This document shows, piece after piece, positions 26,018-34,869 of a DNA stretch of 64,000 nucleotides. The stretch covers positions 2,882,005 to 2,946,004 of the forward strand of contig JBCFYV010000012.1 of the NCBI GenBank assembly GCA_039000515.1. Direction: 5' to 3'. The first letter of the stretch is position 1; each line of letters opens with the position of its first letter. The notes beneath the pieces were generated by a model. That model was given only the letters and a program-made list of their open reading frames with translations, ran no database searches and was not told the origin of the DNA. This DNA comes from Timema cristinae. Taxonomy: Eukaryota; Arthropoda; Insecta; Phasmatodea; Timematidae. The position numbers were made by a program, and so were the translations under genes.

Positions 26018-26404
26018 TTTGGGAGGGCAGCTACGGGCCTCGAACCCTTACTCCTTCGGATGTGACAAGTATATTCTCTCTCTCTCTCAAACCTGATGGT
26101 CTGACCTCAATCCTCAATCCTAGCAAAGATTGGGAATTAAGGATAAGACATGTATTAACCTCCCCTAAATAAATAGTACAGTTTTTTTAAACCGAGTATA
26201 TTCTTAATATTACATTGATACATATATTCAGTACAAAATTCTCTCTCTCCCTCTCTCAAAGTCTTAGTCTTTCAACACACGCGCACGACCGGTTCTTTCA
26301 CCACTTGAAAAGATCGTATTTGCCGTCACCTAGCGCTGCGAGGCGTTTAAACCGACTTCTGTATCTCGCGCCAAAGTTTTTACCCGGAAGACGCACTTTG
26401 CCCA
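26018..26404. other. Polinton left subterminal non-coding region
   Basis: This lies between the TIR and the first gene. It has two CT-repeat tracts (about 26073-26090 and 26240-26260) and no convincing gene. It would form the 3' flank of the leftward transcription unit. Confidence 0.6.
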
Positions 26405-26821
26405 CTAGTCCAGTGTCACGATGTTTGGCTCGTCCTCCAGTTCGCTGATCTCTTCGTCTCCTTCCAGGCGACAAACGTTGTAGGTCCGATACTTTTCGAG
26501 TTCGGAGACGCTTTTGACACGGTCGAGTTCCTCGCACTCGATCCGATCCAGCTCGACGCACAAAGCGTCTTCCTCGTGCAGGGATGTCGATTCCTCGAGC
26601 TGGGGAGCGTCTTCGCTGAGAATTTGCGGCTCGTCCCCTTCCTTAAGCTTGTAGACGGGACATGATGTTGAACAGCTCTCGACGGACTGACTCGCCTCGT
26701 ACATTCCCGGATTATGGTATCCGAGCCAGTGCACCGAAGAGTCGCAACACTCGCTGTAACCCTTCTCGGCTCTAGCGATGTAGTATTCCAAGCCGTTGTC
26801 TGAGATCTTAATTTCACTCAT
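26405..26821 (-). CDS. Acidic Polinton protein of unknown function
   Basis: This is an open frame of 138 codons rich in Glu, Asp and Ser, with many short acidic stretches. The C-terminal half has a possible amphipathic region (SVSELEKYRT). I chose the ATG at 26821 because it overlaps the stop of the chromodomain frame as ATGA (stop at 26820-26818). The alternative in-frame ATG at 26842 lies inside the upstream gene. I see no recognisable domain, signal peptide or membrane segment. It is the last gene of the leftward unit. Its composition would suit a protein that binds basic partners, but that is inference only. The overlapping frame at 26416-26817 is Arg/Ser-rich and looks like a shadow. Confidence 0.55.
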   Translation of the reverse strand: MSEIKISDNGLEYYIARAEKGYSECCDSSVHWLGYHNPGMYEASQSVESCSTSCPVYKLKEGDEPQILSEDAPQLEESTSLHEEDALCVELDRIECEELDRVKSVSELEKYRTYNVCRLEGDEEISELEDEPNIVTLD

Positions 26822-27853
26822 GTCCTCCAGACGATAACCCAACCGTCTAAAACATTTCGAATGAGATGCTTCTCCCTACCTCCCGGTCGCTTTATTGCTC
26901 GGGATGGAGGGGGGGACATACCCTCGCTTCCCTCTATATCCTTCACATCGATCCACGAATTGTGTGTCGAGTCGAACCCTAACCATTTGACGTACGCTCT
27001 ATTTCCGGAACGTCTGACTATCTTCTCCACGAGGTAGACGTCGGATACGAAGTCTTTCTAAGTTCCTTAGCGTAGAAACCACCCGTGATAGGGTTAACTT
27101 TCAAATCTTCGAGTAGGAAGGTCCTGGATTAGTCTCGACCACCTTGCGTATTTTAAACAGTTCGGTCGACCAGTTTGCGGTATAACCCTTTTCTAAAACG
27201 TCCTTATACTTGCTGATACGGACTATATCGCCCGCTTTAAATACGTTCGGCGTGGAATCTGAGCTCTTGAAACGTTTATAGACTGTATGTAAAAGTCTAT
27301 CGTCCTTGACGTCTATAGGTATCATCTTTATGGTCGAGTGTACCGTACGGTTGTATTCGTCCAGTAAGGAATCGATCATATCGATCCATCGATACGATCC
27401 TTTAGCCGTGAACCTCCTCCACATCATGTTCTTGAGAGTGCGATTAAATCGTTCAACGACGCTAGCCTTGACGTTGCTGTATGTAGAATAATGATTGATC
27501 CTCTTTCTCCTCATGAGTGTTTTGAATTCTGCGTTGTAAAACTCCGACCCGTTATCCGTTTGGAGATGACGTACGGGAGGTAAACCTACCTTGTCGAAGA
27601 GGAGAGCCATTGCGACGCTGACGTTCTTACCCGTCTTAGTCTTGACGGGTGCGGCCCAAGCCCTCTTGGAATACACGTCGATGACAGTGAGAAGGTACTT
27701 GAAACCCTTATTCGAACCAGAGTAGGGTATCATCTCTACCAGATCGGCCTTAAGGAGCTCGTTCAAGCCTCGTACGCTAACGTGTCTTCGGGGGAATCGT
27801 CGTCTTGCCGGACGATGAAGTTCGCGCGCAATCTCCCACTTGACGCCGGACAT
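26818..27853 (-). pseudogene. Retroviral-type integrase with C-terminal chromodomain (Polinton INT), frameshifted
   Basis: Polinton integrase inserts linear element DNA into the host genome. From the ATG at 27853 the protein opens with HRPARRRFPRRH, then the RNase H-fold core. The core shows LKADLVEM (first Asp, about residue 37), LQTDNGSEF (second Asp, about 100) and ASVVERFNR (Glu, about 134). Between them, WAAPVKTKTGKNV is typical of Polinton integrases. The C-terminal part carries a chromodomain ending in YVKWLGFDSTHNSWIDV (about 26945-26995). The frame shifts near 27115 and again near 27058, so the catalytic core and the chromodomain are out of register. The upstream DUF8207-like frame runs straight into this one only because of its own frameshift, so they should not be read as one protein. 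The catalytic residues are intact. Confidence 0.92.
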
Positions 27854-27887
27854 GATTATGATAAAAATATCGAAGAGTTGAATGTCT

Positions 27888-28621
27888 TTATACGATGATT
27901 CCCGCCTCGCGTAATTCCTCGATGATAAAAACGATCTCGTTATGGTGAGAGGAATGTCCGGCCTCGGTAGATGCGTGCAAGAGTCGTAATCGATCAACCA
28001 ATTCGTTAGGATCGTCCCAATAGGTATAATCGACGCCTCGTCCCGCCTCCATCTTGTATAAACCTTCACCTCGAGCTCCTCTTCAAACATAGGTTTGATG
28101 ATTAGCGAATACTTTGATCCGGCCCGCATCTTGATACGAGCGTAAGGGTTGTTCCTCAATCGATGCGCGTTCGTTTCTTCGAGCATAGACTTGTATACTT
28201 TCAGATCCTCCTTAGTATAATGCGTGGGTGCTCTTCTGAAGAGTAATTCTAATAGTCCACGAGTATACGGTACCGTCATATTGTTGAGAAGTATCGTACC
28301 GTCTTTCCCGTTGAATACGATAGGCGTATCTCCAAACTTGGTAGAGTCGCCTTCATGACGTACCCCATATGTCTTATCGGAATGCGTGTGAGACGAATAA
28401 AGATAAGTATCCAATAGATGGTTGCTCTGCGATCTCTCGGGCGGGGCTTCGGGTTCGGGTTCGGCGAGCTTCTTCACCATCTTGTTTAGAGGTTCCGTAA
28501 TAGGTTTTAACGTTTCATTCGCTACGTGCTCCGACTCGTGCCGGGCATCGCGTAGTTGCTTATACTGTCGTTTAATAATCTTACTCGCTTTTATGATATC
28601 CTCCGTGACCTTCGTCGACAT
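27888..28621 (-). pseudogene. DUF8207-like Polinton protein, frameshifted
   Basis: The ATG at 28621 opens a protein with a basic, helical N-terminus (IKASKIIKRQYKQLRDAR). It continues with a conserved-looking domain: KTYGVRHE, TPIVFNGKDGTILLNN, YTRGLLELLFRRAP, YTKEDLKVYKSML. In a second frame, after a one-base shift near 28060, comes DYTYWDDPNELVDRLRLL and then a short Glu-rich helix, ending at TAA 27890-27888. This block order is the one I know from proteins labelled DUF8207 that accompany Polinton-type integrases in invertebrate genomes. The function is unknown. The apparent 506-codon frame joining this N-terminus to the integrase is an artefact of the shift. Confidence 0.75.
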
Positions 28622-28669
28622 GATGTAAGGTGCGAATGTCTCTTACGACGAAGAAACGGCTCATTATAT

Positions 28670-29554
28670 CTAAACGTAAGTAAAATCTAATTCGACGTGT
28701 AAAATCTGAGGCGTCGTCGTCAAGGGTGTTTCTATCATGAAAGATATAGAGTCATCTTTGAACACCTCGAAAGGAGGGTCGTCGATAAATTTAAGATTCA
28801 ACAAGCAAATAATATCTTTCAAGTTCATGACCATCGTTGAAACGATGCCCGCCCTCTTGAACTTATAACCGCGTTCACCTGTTAGAGTCAATTCTAAATG
28901 TCTCCCATCCTTCTTCAGAGGTTTCGAATCCAAGTAAATGTAGATGAAACTGCGATTAACCGTAGAGTCTACATAAGCTTTAGGCGCGGCGTCTGAAGGT
29001 AAAGAGGGCATACCTATGTTTCGCAAAACTATACCGTCTGCATCGTAAAGCTTATTGTTATCTGGTCCCCTTACGCGTAGTACACCTCCGGCTATAAAAT
29101 CGTTGTAAATGGCTCGTTGTATCTCGAAAGTTTACTCTAGGCTTAGCAGCTTAGAACCTAAAACGTCAAGCGTTGTTTTATTTTCGTTGAGACGATCCTC
29201 ATGATGATGAGACAGTTTCCGCACCTCCTCCATCCTTGACGAGTACTCTTCTCAAAGTTGAAGTATTTCATTCGATTGTTCTCCAAATCTTCGATCAACG
29301 ATTCCATCTGTCCTTTGATGACGTCCTTGGGCGGTGTTGAGAGCGACTATCTGCTCGTTACTATGTCTCGCATCCATCCTATCGACGTAAGACTTGTTAC
29401 AGACATCCTTCGATGTGACGGGCGGCTCGACGTTGACGATCCTTTTTGATCTAGCGTCGTAATACCCTTGAGAGTTTAGAGTTAGATTTCCCTCTGACTC
29501 GATGAAAGATCTATATTTGTAGAGACTATGACCGAATTTAGATATGGACGACAT
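28670..29554 (-). pseudogene. Fibre-like Polinton structural protein, frameshifted
   Basis: The N-terminal part (ATG at 29554) has Gly/Asn-rich strands and RIVNVEPPVTSKDV followed by NKSYVD. The C-terminal part has RNIGMPSLPSDAAPKAYVD at about 29030-28968. Both match the short motif (I-x-N/G-x-x-P...D-A/V-x-x-K-x-Y-V-D) seen at segment joins of trimeric phage tail fibres. Between them lies a stretch rich in Glu, Lys, His and Leu, in a second frame around 29130-29250, that would suit a trimeric coiled coil. The C-terminal 90 residues are beta-rich and could be a knob or head. Frameshifts lie near 29255 and 29130. The likely role is a vertex fibre or receptor-binding spike; that is inferred from the motif and from position next to the packaging ATPase. 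The length would be about 295 residues. Confidence 0.6.
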
Positions 29555-29587
29555 GATGTCCTATCGTATACTGAACGCGCGTTCGCC

Positions 29588-30280
29588 TCAATCGTGCAAG
29601 ATAAAGGTATCGAACCCGTAGCGATATCGTCCTTTATCGATCTCATGATCTTTGCTCAACACGAGAAAATCATACTGGTTTTCTTTCCAACACAGCGAGC
29701 ACACCTCCTTGAATTTTTGGAAAGTCATATCCGTGTTCACGTGATCGTCGTAGACATGTCTCAGGTTCGTATCGTCCATCCTGAATAGGATGAGAAGATT
29801 AGCGTTATCTCTCAACATCTGTTTCGGGATGCGCGAGTACGTCTGACAGATATAGAAACAGTCTATGGCCTTATGTCTACCTATACTGAAATAAGCCTGT
29901 ATATTAAACTGTTTATCGCACGCGACGTCGTCAAATATGAATACAGAGTCGGGTTAAGCCTCGAACGGTGGGATAATTTCCGCGTTGTCGGAATAAGGGA
30001 AATAGCCCATACCTTCAACGAGTGAGAGGACCTTCGATAAACGTTGATACTTAGGCTGGAATAACGATTTTGAGTAAACGTACACGTTCTTGAAGCGTAG
30101 CCCGTTAGGTTCCTCCAACAGGCTGATCATAGCGTTGGTTTTACCGCAATTCGAAGGTCCGCAGATGATGCAGCGGATAGTATAAGGTAACAACGTACCG
30201 TGTCTCTGAGGTAAAGCTCCGCCCTTATCATGATCGTTGTTGAATACAGTTAAAGAGTCTGTCTGTTTCTCGAACCACAT
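29588..30280 (-). pseudogene. Genome-packaging ATPase (FtsK/HerA, A32-like), in-frame stop
   Basis: This ATPase pumps element DNA into the capsid. Starting at the ATG at 30280, the Walker A loop GPSNCGKT lies at residues 41-48 (about 30160-30137). Walker B SVFIFDDVACD lies around 29945-29915, and a conserved CQTYSRIPKQMLRDNAN block follows near 29840-29800. The frame is continuous to the stop at 29588 (about 230 codons), except for one TAA at 29954-29956 just upstream of Walker B. That stop separates the nucleotide-binding loop from the catalytic acid, so the protein would be truncated. The length fits Polinton packaging ATPases. It is the first gene of the leftward unit, 61 bp from the divergent PLA2 gene. 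Confidence 0.93.
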
Positions 30281-30341
30281 GTTGACGACTACTTCATCTA
30301 TATAATGGACGCGCCTATATAAATGCTAATCAGTACGTGTC
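30281..30341. promoter_or_regulatory. Divergent promoter between the ATPase and PLA2 genes
   Basis: The 61-bp gap between two start codons contains CTATATAATGG (30298-30308) and CCTATATAAATG (30314-30325). Both are TATA-like, and both also read as TATATAG-type on the minus strand. TCAGT at 30330-30334 matches an arthropod-type initiator and lies about 33 bp after the first TATA. A start there would leave a leader of about 10 nt before the ATG at 30342. Confidence 0.5.
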
Positions 30342-30949
30342 ATGAGGCGAAGAAGAGGGGGAGGTTTGTTGGATAAGATAATCAATAATCTACCGTTCGA
30401 GGCTCATATACCCGGTTACCAATACTGAGGACCGGGACAAAGTTGGAAAAACGATAGAAACGGGGCGATCCTGGAATAAACGAGTTAGATCGACACTATA
30501 AAGAACACGATATCGCCTACTCCAAGGTGAAAGATCTTGCAGGACGTCATACTGCAGATCGTGAACTTATCGAGAAATCGTGGAAAAGATTACTCGCGCC
30601 AGACTCGAAGTTGAGCGAGAAAGCCACCGCGTGGGCAATCACCAACGCGATGAAAGCTAAAGTCAAGATGGGTTCAGGTCTAAAGAAGAAGAAGAAAACT
30701 CAACGTCGTCAGCGGCGTCCTACTATTACTACTGGACGTCGTAAGAATAAGGGAGTAATTCTACCTATACTACCTTTGATCGCAGCGCTTGGAGCCGTCG
30801 CCGGAGGAGCCGCAGGAATCACCAGGGCCGTACAAAGTGCTAAGGCGAATACGAAACAATTGAACGAGGCTCAGAGACATAATCGTACGCTCGAAGCTAT
30901 CGCCATGGGGAAAGGTATGTATCTACGACCTTACCCGAAATTAAAATGA
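30342..30949 (+). pseudogene. Phospholipase A2-like protein with basic and hydrophobic C-terminal region, disrupted
   Basis: The N-terminus is Arg/Gly-rich (RRRRGGG) and followed by an LLDKIINNLP helix. A short block then resembles the parvovirus-type PLA2 calcium loop: HIPGYQY, then a TGA at 30426-30428 where a Cys codon would be expected, then GPG. A frameshift between about 30430 and 30460 leads to the catalytic motif KEHDIAYS (His 30506, Asp 30509, Tyr 30518). The rest has a lysine/arginine cluster (KKKKKTQRRQRR) and a Gly/Ala-rich hydrophobic segment (LIAALGAVAGGAAGI). In parvoviruses this PLA2 fold breaches endosomal membranes. Here such a role is inference. The stop overlaps the protease ATG as ATGA. 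Confidence 0.8.
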
Positions 30950-31306
30950 CTACCTAAACGTGCCCTTACTGAAACTGATCTGTGCAAGTACGCCACCGAG
31001 CTAAAAATCCCCTTCTTTAGAGGAGTATTTGCGAGATATGCTTTACCTAACGGTCTTCCTTGGAAGATAGAGAACGCCATCATCAATCTTGATGATGATA
31101 GTGGTAAGGGTACGCATTGGGTAGCGTATAAGAAAAACGGTGAACGGGCGGTTTACTTCGATAGTTTTGGTGATCTAAGACCGCCGCTCGAACTTGTTCG
31201 ATATCTCGGGGGAATACCCATCGCCTATAATCATATTCGGTATCAAGAGTACGGGACCGTTTTATGCGGACATCTTTGTTTAGCTTTCCTTAAATACTCA
31301 CGTTGA
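30946..31306 (+). pseudogene. Adenain-like cysteine protease (Polinton PRO), frame shifted at the start
   Basis: This maturation protease would cut capsid precursors. It is too interrupted at its 5' end to show as an ordinary ORF. The frame from 30950 is open for 118 codons to TGA 31304-31306. Landmarks in order are IPFFRGVFARYALP, GTHWVAYKK (catalytic His), VYFDSFGDLRPP (Asp) and LCGHLCLAFLKY (catalytic Cys region). The His-Asp-Cys order and spacing match the C5/adenain family found in Polintons. The ATG at 30946 overlaps the upstream stop but is one base out of frame with the body, so there is a small indel at about 30949-30952. The catalytic residues look intact. Confidence 0.92.
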
Positions 31307-31324
31307 CGTTCGAACTTAGTAAAT

Positions 31325-32035
31325 ATGTCTATGACACTTACACTGACAGGTCAGAGTTCGAATCTGACAGAGAACTACTTCCCTCATATCCTGCTCGGAG
31401 AAGAGAATCGTGAACAAGAATGGTTCATCGGATTGATCAATCTGGCCACGTTCAATTCCATACCGAACATTGACGAACGTAATAATAAATTTGTTTGCGA
31501 CGGTAAAGAGTATACAGTCCCTCCGGGGACCTATGAACTTGAGGCGTTGGATCGATTCTTGCGAAGGGAAGTCCCGAGTAACGTAAAGCTCTCGATTATC
31601 GGTGACCCTAGCACTTTAAAGAGCTATATCACTTGCAATAAACCTATCGACTTTACCCGACCTGGCACGTTTGCATCCTTGCTAGGGTTTGACTCAGTCA
31701 TACATCCTGCAGGGATGACGCACATATCTACCAATACCGTGAATATTCTTCACGTGAATGTGATCCGTGTAGAATGTAGTCTCGTTAGCGGGACTTACGT
31801 CAACGGAGAACCGAGTCACACCTTGCACGAGTTCTGCATGACCGTCCCGCCAGGCTATAAGATAGTGGAAGCGCCTAACAATATCATTTAGCTTCCGGTA
31901 ACGAAGCGAGTAATAGAGTATATCTCGGTACGACTTGTTGACGAGCGAGGAGATATCGTCAACTTTAGAGACGAGACGATATCGCTACGTCAACATCTGA
32001 AACGACTCGCTGGAGATGGTACTCGTACTAGATAA
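31325..32035 (+). pseudogene. Penton-like minor capsid protein, in-frame stop
   Basis: The ATG at 31325 lies 18 bases after the protease stop. The frame shows an N-terminal NYFPHILLG, then LINLATFNSIPNIDERNNKF, a block I recognise from Polinton minor capsid proteins, and then beta-rich sequence with PPGTYELEALDRFL and TVPPGYKIVEAP. This suits a single jelly-roll vertex protein. TAG at 31889-31891 interrupts an otherwise continuous frame. The same frame continues LPVTKRVIEYISVRLVD and FRDETISLRQHLKRL to TAA 32033-32035, about 236 codons in all. The stop removes about 47 C-terminal residues. It is a single-codon lesion rather than an indel. Confidence 0.88.
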
Positions 32036-32143
32036 AACAAGACGGCGAAGTCCTTCTCGAAACATTGAGAGAAGGACAGTGAAAGTGTTAACACCTGCCA
32101 ATAAACTCTATTTAAGACGTCTAGGCTACTCGTTACGAAAATA

Positions 32144-33412
32144 ATGGATGAAGCCGTGGATATTCTGAACATTGGGGAGTCTGCCGCTTTCGATACAGCC
32201 TTGACCAGTTTCCAGTATCATTCCTACGCCTCGTATATTCACGGTCCGTTAGCTAACGGGAACGAGCTTAGGATATCTATCCAACAAGAAGGGTTATGCA
32301 CCCTACCTCATCGCTCTCTGCTACATATCAAAGGGCGACTACTTTTGAATACGGGAGAACCTGGAAGCACTTCGAGAATTGTTAATAACGGAATACTGCA
32401 TCTATTCTCAAGAATCGCCTATGAGATCAACGGGGTAGAGATTGATCAATCGAGAGATGTCGGTATTTCGACCCAACTTAAAAACTATCTATCTATAAGG
32501 AATGGTTGGCAGACTCATCTTTCAAACGCCGGTTGGAGATTTGAAGGAGTTCACGTACATGCTGAAACAGGCATCTTTGACGTATGCATCCCTTTACGTC
32601 TCATACTAGGATTCGTTGAAGACTATTCCCGAATACTGATCAACGCGAAACAAGAGCTGGTGCTAGTTCGTTCCACCAGCAACAACAACGCTTTACAAAG
32701 AGCCTCACCTCCTGCTGCAGAGACGCCCTCTAGGATCGAGTTAAGTAAAATATCTTGGCGTGTACCGCATATAAAGACCGATGATATCAATCGTCTCAAC
32801 CTGCTTAATTTCATCAAGAGCGGGAGGATCATCGAGCTACCTTTCCGTACTTGGGAATTGTACGAGTACCCTAACGTACCCACCTCTAATCAGCATGATT
32901 GGACCGTGAAAACGTCAACTTTGCTTGAAAAACCTCGTTACGTTGTTTTCGCGCTTCAGACCGTACGGAACAATACGACTGCTGCAGATAGAAGTATTTT
33001 TGACCATTGTAATTTACGTAATGCTAAACTCTATCTAAATTCTAACATGTACCCTTATGAGGATATGAACTTGGACTTTAGACAAGATTCCTTCTCCAAA
33101 TTATACGAAGACTACGCCAATTTCCAGACTTCGTACTACGAAAAGAGCGCCTCTTTACCTTTACTTGATCCTTCCCATTTCAAGTCTCACGCACCCATCG
33201 TCGTGTTCGATGCCAGCCGACAGGAAGATACTCTCAAGGACGGTATGGTGACGTGTCGTATAACGTTCGAGACGGAGGAAAATATCCCTGTAATTACCAA
33301 GGCGTTTTGTCTCATCATTCACGATAGAGTGGTCCGCTATAACCCTTCAAGCAGTGATGTAAGCAAGATGACATCATATATAAGGGAAGACCTAATTGTT
33401 CTCGACTATTAA
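32144..33412 (+). CDS. Major capsid protein (double jelly-roll, Polinton MCP)
   Basis: This is an intact 422-codon frame. It would form pseudo-hexameric capsomers of an icosahedral virion. The N-terminus has ALTSFQYHSYASYIHGP, followed by a strand-rich first domain (LLHIKGRLLLN, ILHLFSRIAYEINGVEID). The middle includes IFDVCIPLRLILGFVEDY and ISWRVPHI. A second domain contains RYVVFALQTVRN and KLYLNSNMYPYEDMNL, with a C-terminus IREDLIVLDY. This resembles the arthropod-type Polinton capsid proteins, sometimes annotated as F54H12.2-like, and the length fits. The ATG is 108 bases after the penton stop, with a TATA-like CTATTTAAG upstream (about 32107). It is the only large gene in the element with no lesion. 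Confidence 0.93.
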   Translation: MDEAVDILNIGESAAFDTALTSFQYHSYASYIHGPLANGNELRISIQQEGLCTLPHRSLLHIKGRLLLNTGEPGSTSRIVNNGILHLFSRIAYEINGVEIDQSRDVGISTQLKNYLSIRNGWQTHLSNAGWRFEGVHVHAETGIFDVCIPLRLILGFVEDYSRILINAKQELVLVRSTSNNNALQRASPPAAETPSRIELSKISWRVPHIKTDDINRLNLLNFIKSGRIIELPFRTWELYEYPNVPTSNQHDWTVKTSTLLEKPRYVVFALQTVRNNTTAADRSIFDHCNLRNAKLYLNSNMYPYEDMNLDFRQDSFSKLYEDYANFQTSYYEKSASLPLLDPSHFKSHAPIVVFDASRQEDTLKDGMVTCRITFETEENIPVITKAFCLIIHDRVVRYNPSSSDVSKMTSYIREDLIVLDY

Positions 33413-33425
33413 AGGAACTGAGAGG

Positions 33426-33491
33426 ATGTCTTGGCTACAGAGTGTTATCGGTGACGATAGTGTAAAGTACGGACTAGACAAACCCTGCTAA
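33426..33491 (+). CDS. Possible 21-codon ORF after the major capsid gene
   Basis: An ATG 13 bases after the capsid stop opens MSWLQSVIGDDSVKYG, ending at TAA 33489-33491, directly before the next ATG. It may be a leader peptide, a remnant or chance. I do not recognise it. Confidence 0.2.
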   Translation: MSWLQSVIGDDSVKYGLDKPC

Positions 33492-33492
33492 A

Positions 33493-33815
33493 ATGTCTGA
33501 GTGCTCTGCGAATGGTTTAAGAATTTTAAGTTTGATCGGTCAAAACTTTTGCGATCTGACCAAGAGTGCGATGCGGAACGATACGAGTTCGGTTATTCCA
33601 GCATTGCTTCATATGATAGCCCTGATAAACGAGTAGCCCTGATAAACGAGTATAAAGAGTACATAGATTTCAATAAGTTATCATGCGTCTGCGGTCAAGA
33701 CGAGGTTGACATGACCAGACGGAAGAAGAAAACTACTGACGCTTCTAAACGTAAGCTCGGAAAGAAGATGGAGCCTACAAAGAAGAAGCCTCGAGAGGAG
33801 TTGGAGGAAGCGTAA
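33493..33815 (+). pseudogene. Small basic Polinton protein disrupted by a 17-bp tandem duplication
   Basis: The frame from the ATG at 33493 runs 47 codons to a stop created by a perfect tandem duplication of AGCCCTGATAAACGAGT (33618-33634 and 33635-33651). The downstream part, in another frame, continues to the stop at 33813-33815 and is strongly basic (MTRRKKKTTDASKRKLGKK). Since 17 is not a multiple of three, the duplication alone accounts for the shift. One copy less gives a single frame of about 101 codons. The lysine-rich tail suggests DNA binding or nuclear targeting (inference). It is the last gene of the rightward unit. Confidence 0.65.
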
Positions 33816-33824
33816 GTCCTCGAT

Positions 33825-34665
33825 TATCACTTAAACGTATGAATCTTGTAAAAGAATTAATGATGATTGGAAATAAATGTTTAATGAATCTTGTAAAAGA
33901 ATTAATGATGATTGGGAAAATAAATGTTTAATGTACGAATCTTGTAATAGGGTTCTAATAATTTTAACTTTTAATGATTGGAAAAAATAAATGTTTAATG
34001 TATGAATCTTGTAAAAGAATTAATGATGATTGGAAATAAATGTTTAATGTATGAATCTTGTAAAAGAATTAATGATGATTAGAAAAAATCAATGTTTAAT
34101 GTAATTAACTTTTAAAAGTATGAATCTTCTAATAGGGTTCTAATGATTTTAACTTTTAATGATTGAAAAAAATGTTTAATGTAATTAACTTTTAAACGTA
34201 TGAATCTTGTAAAGAATTAATGATGATTGAAAAAATAATGTTTAATGTAATTAACTTTTAAATGTATGAATCTTGTAATTAACTTTTAATGATTATAACT
34301 TTTAATGATTGAAAAAATAAATGTTTAATGTATGAATCTTGTAATTAACTTTTAATGATTATAAATTTTAATGATTGGAAAAAATAAATGTTTAATGTAA
34401 TTAACTTTTAAATGTATGAATCTTGTAATAGGGTTCTAATGATTTTAACTTTTAATGATTGAATATAAATGTTTAATGTAATTAACTTTTAAAAAAAATG
34501 TTTAATGTAATTAACTTTTAATGATTAGAAATGAATGTTTAATGTAATTAACTTTTTAATGTATGAATCTTGTAATAGGGTTCTAATGATTTTAACTTTT
34601 AATGATTGGAAAAATAAATGTTTAATGTATGAATCTTGTAATAGATTTTTTTTTAAATAAAGAAT
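33825..34665. repeat. AT-rich irregular tandem repeat between convergent Polinton genes
   Basis: Modules repeat in varying order: AATGTTTAATGTA, TATGAATCTTGTAA, ATTAACTTTTAA, TAGGGTTCTAATGATTTT and AATGATTGGAAAAATAA. Roughly 14 partial units occur. Each has A/T-rich AATAAA-like words that could act as polyadenylation signals for both converging units. Confidence 0.9.
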
Positions 34666-34869
34666 TATTGATTATAACTTTCATTGTATTATTTAATCAA
34701 TGAGGGAAAGAGGAGGTGGATGAAGGGAAGGAAAGAAATAATGAAAAAACAATACACATAATTAATTCTATTTAATGAATATAAAGATTTAAAAACATAG
34801 ATACATATTAAATTAGTTGTTTTTTCACAAGTTATAGTTCTTGAAATTGTTGTTTTGTTTATACATTAA

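Noticed and set aside
27101..28621. A single 506-residue DUF8207-integrase fusion protein
   Set aside because: The conserved end of the first protein is in another frame and reaches its own stop. The integrase has its own start codon, so the fusion is a frameshift artefact.
29258..29788. Plus-strand frames at 29258-29449 and 29528-29788
   Set aside because: They are antisense shadows of the fibre-like and ATPase genes, which carry recognisable motifs.
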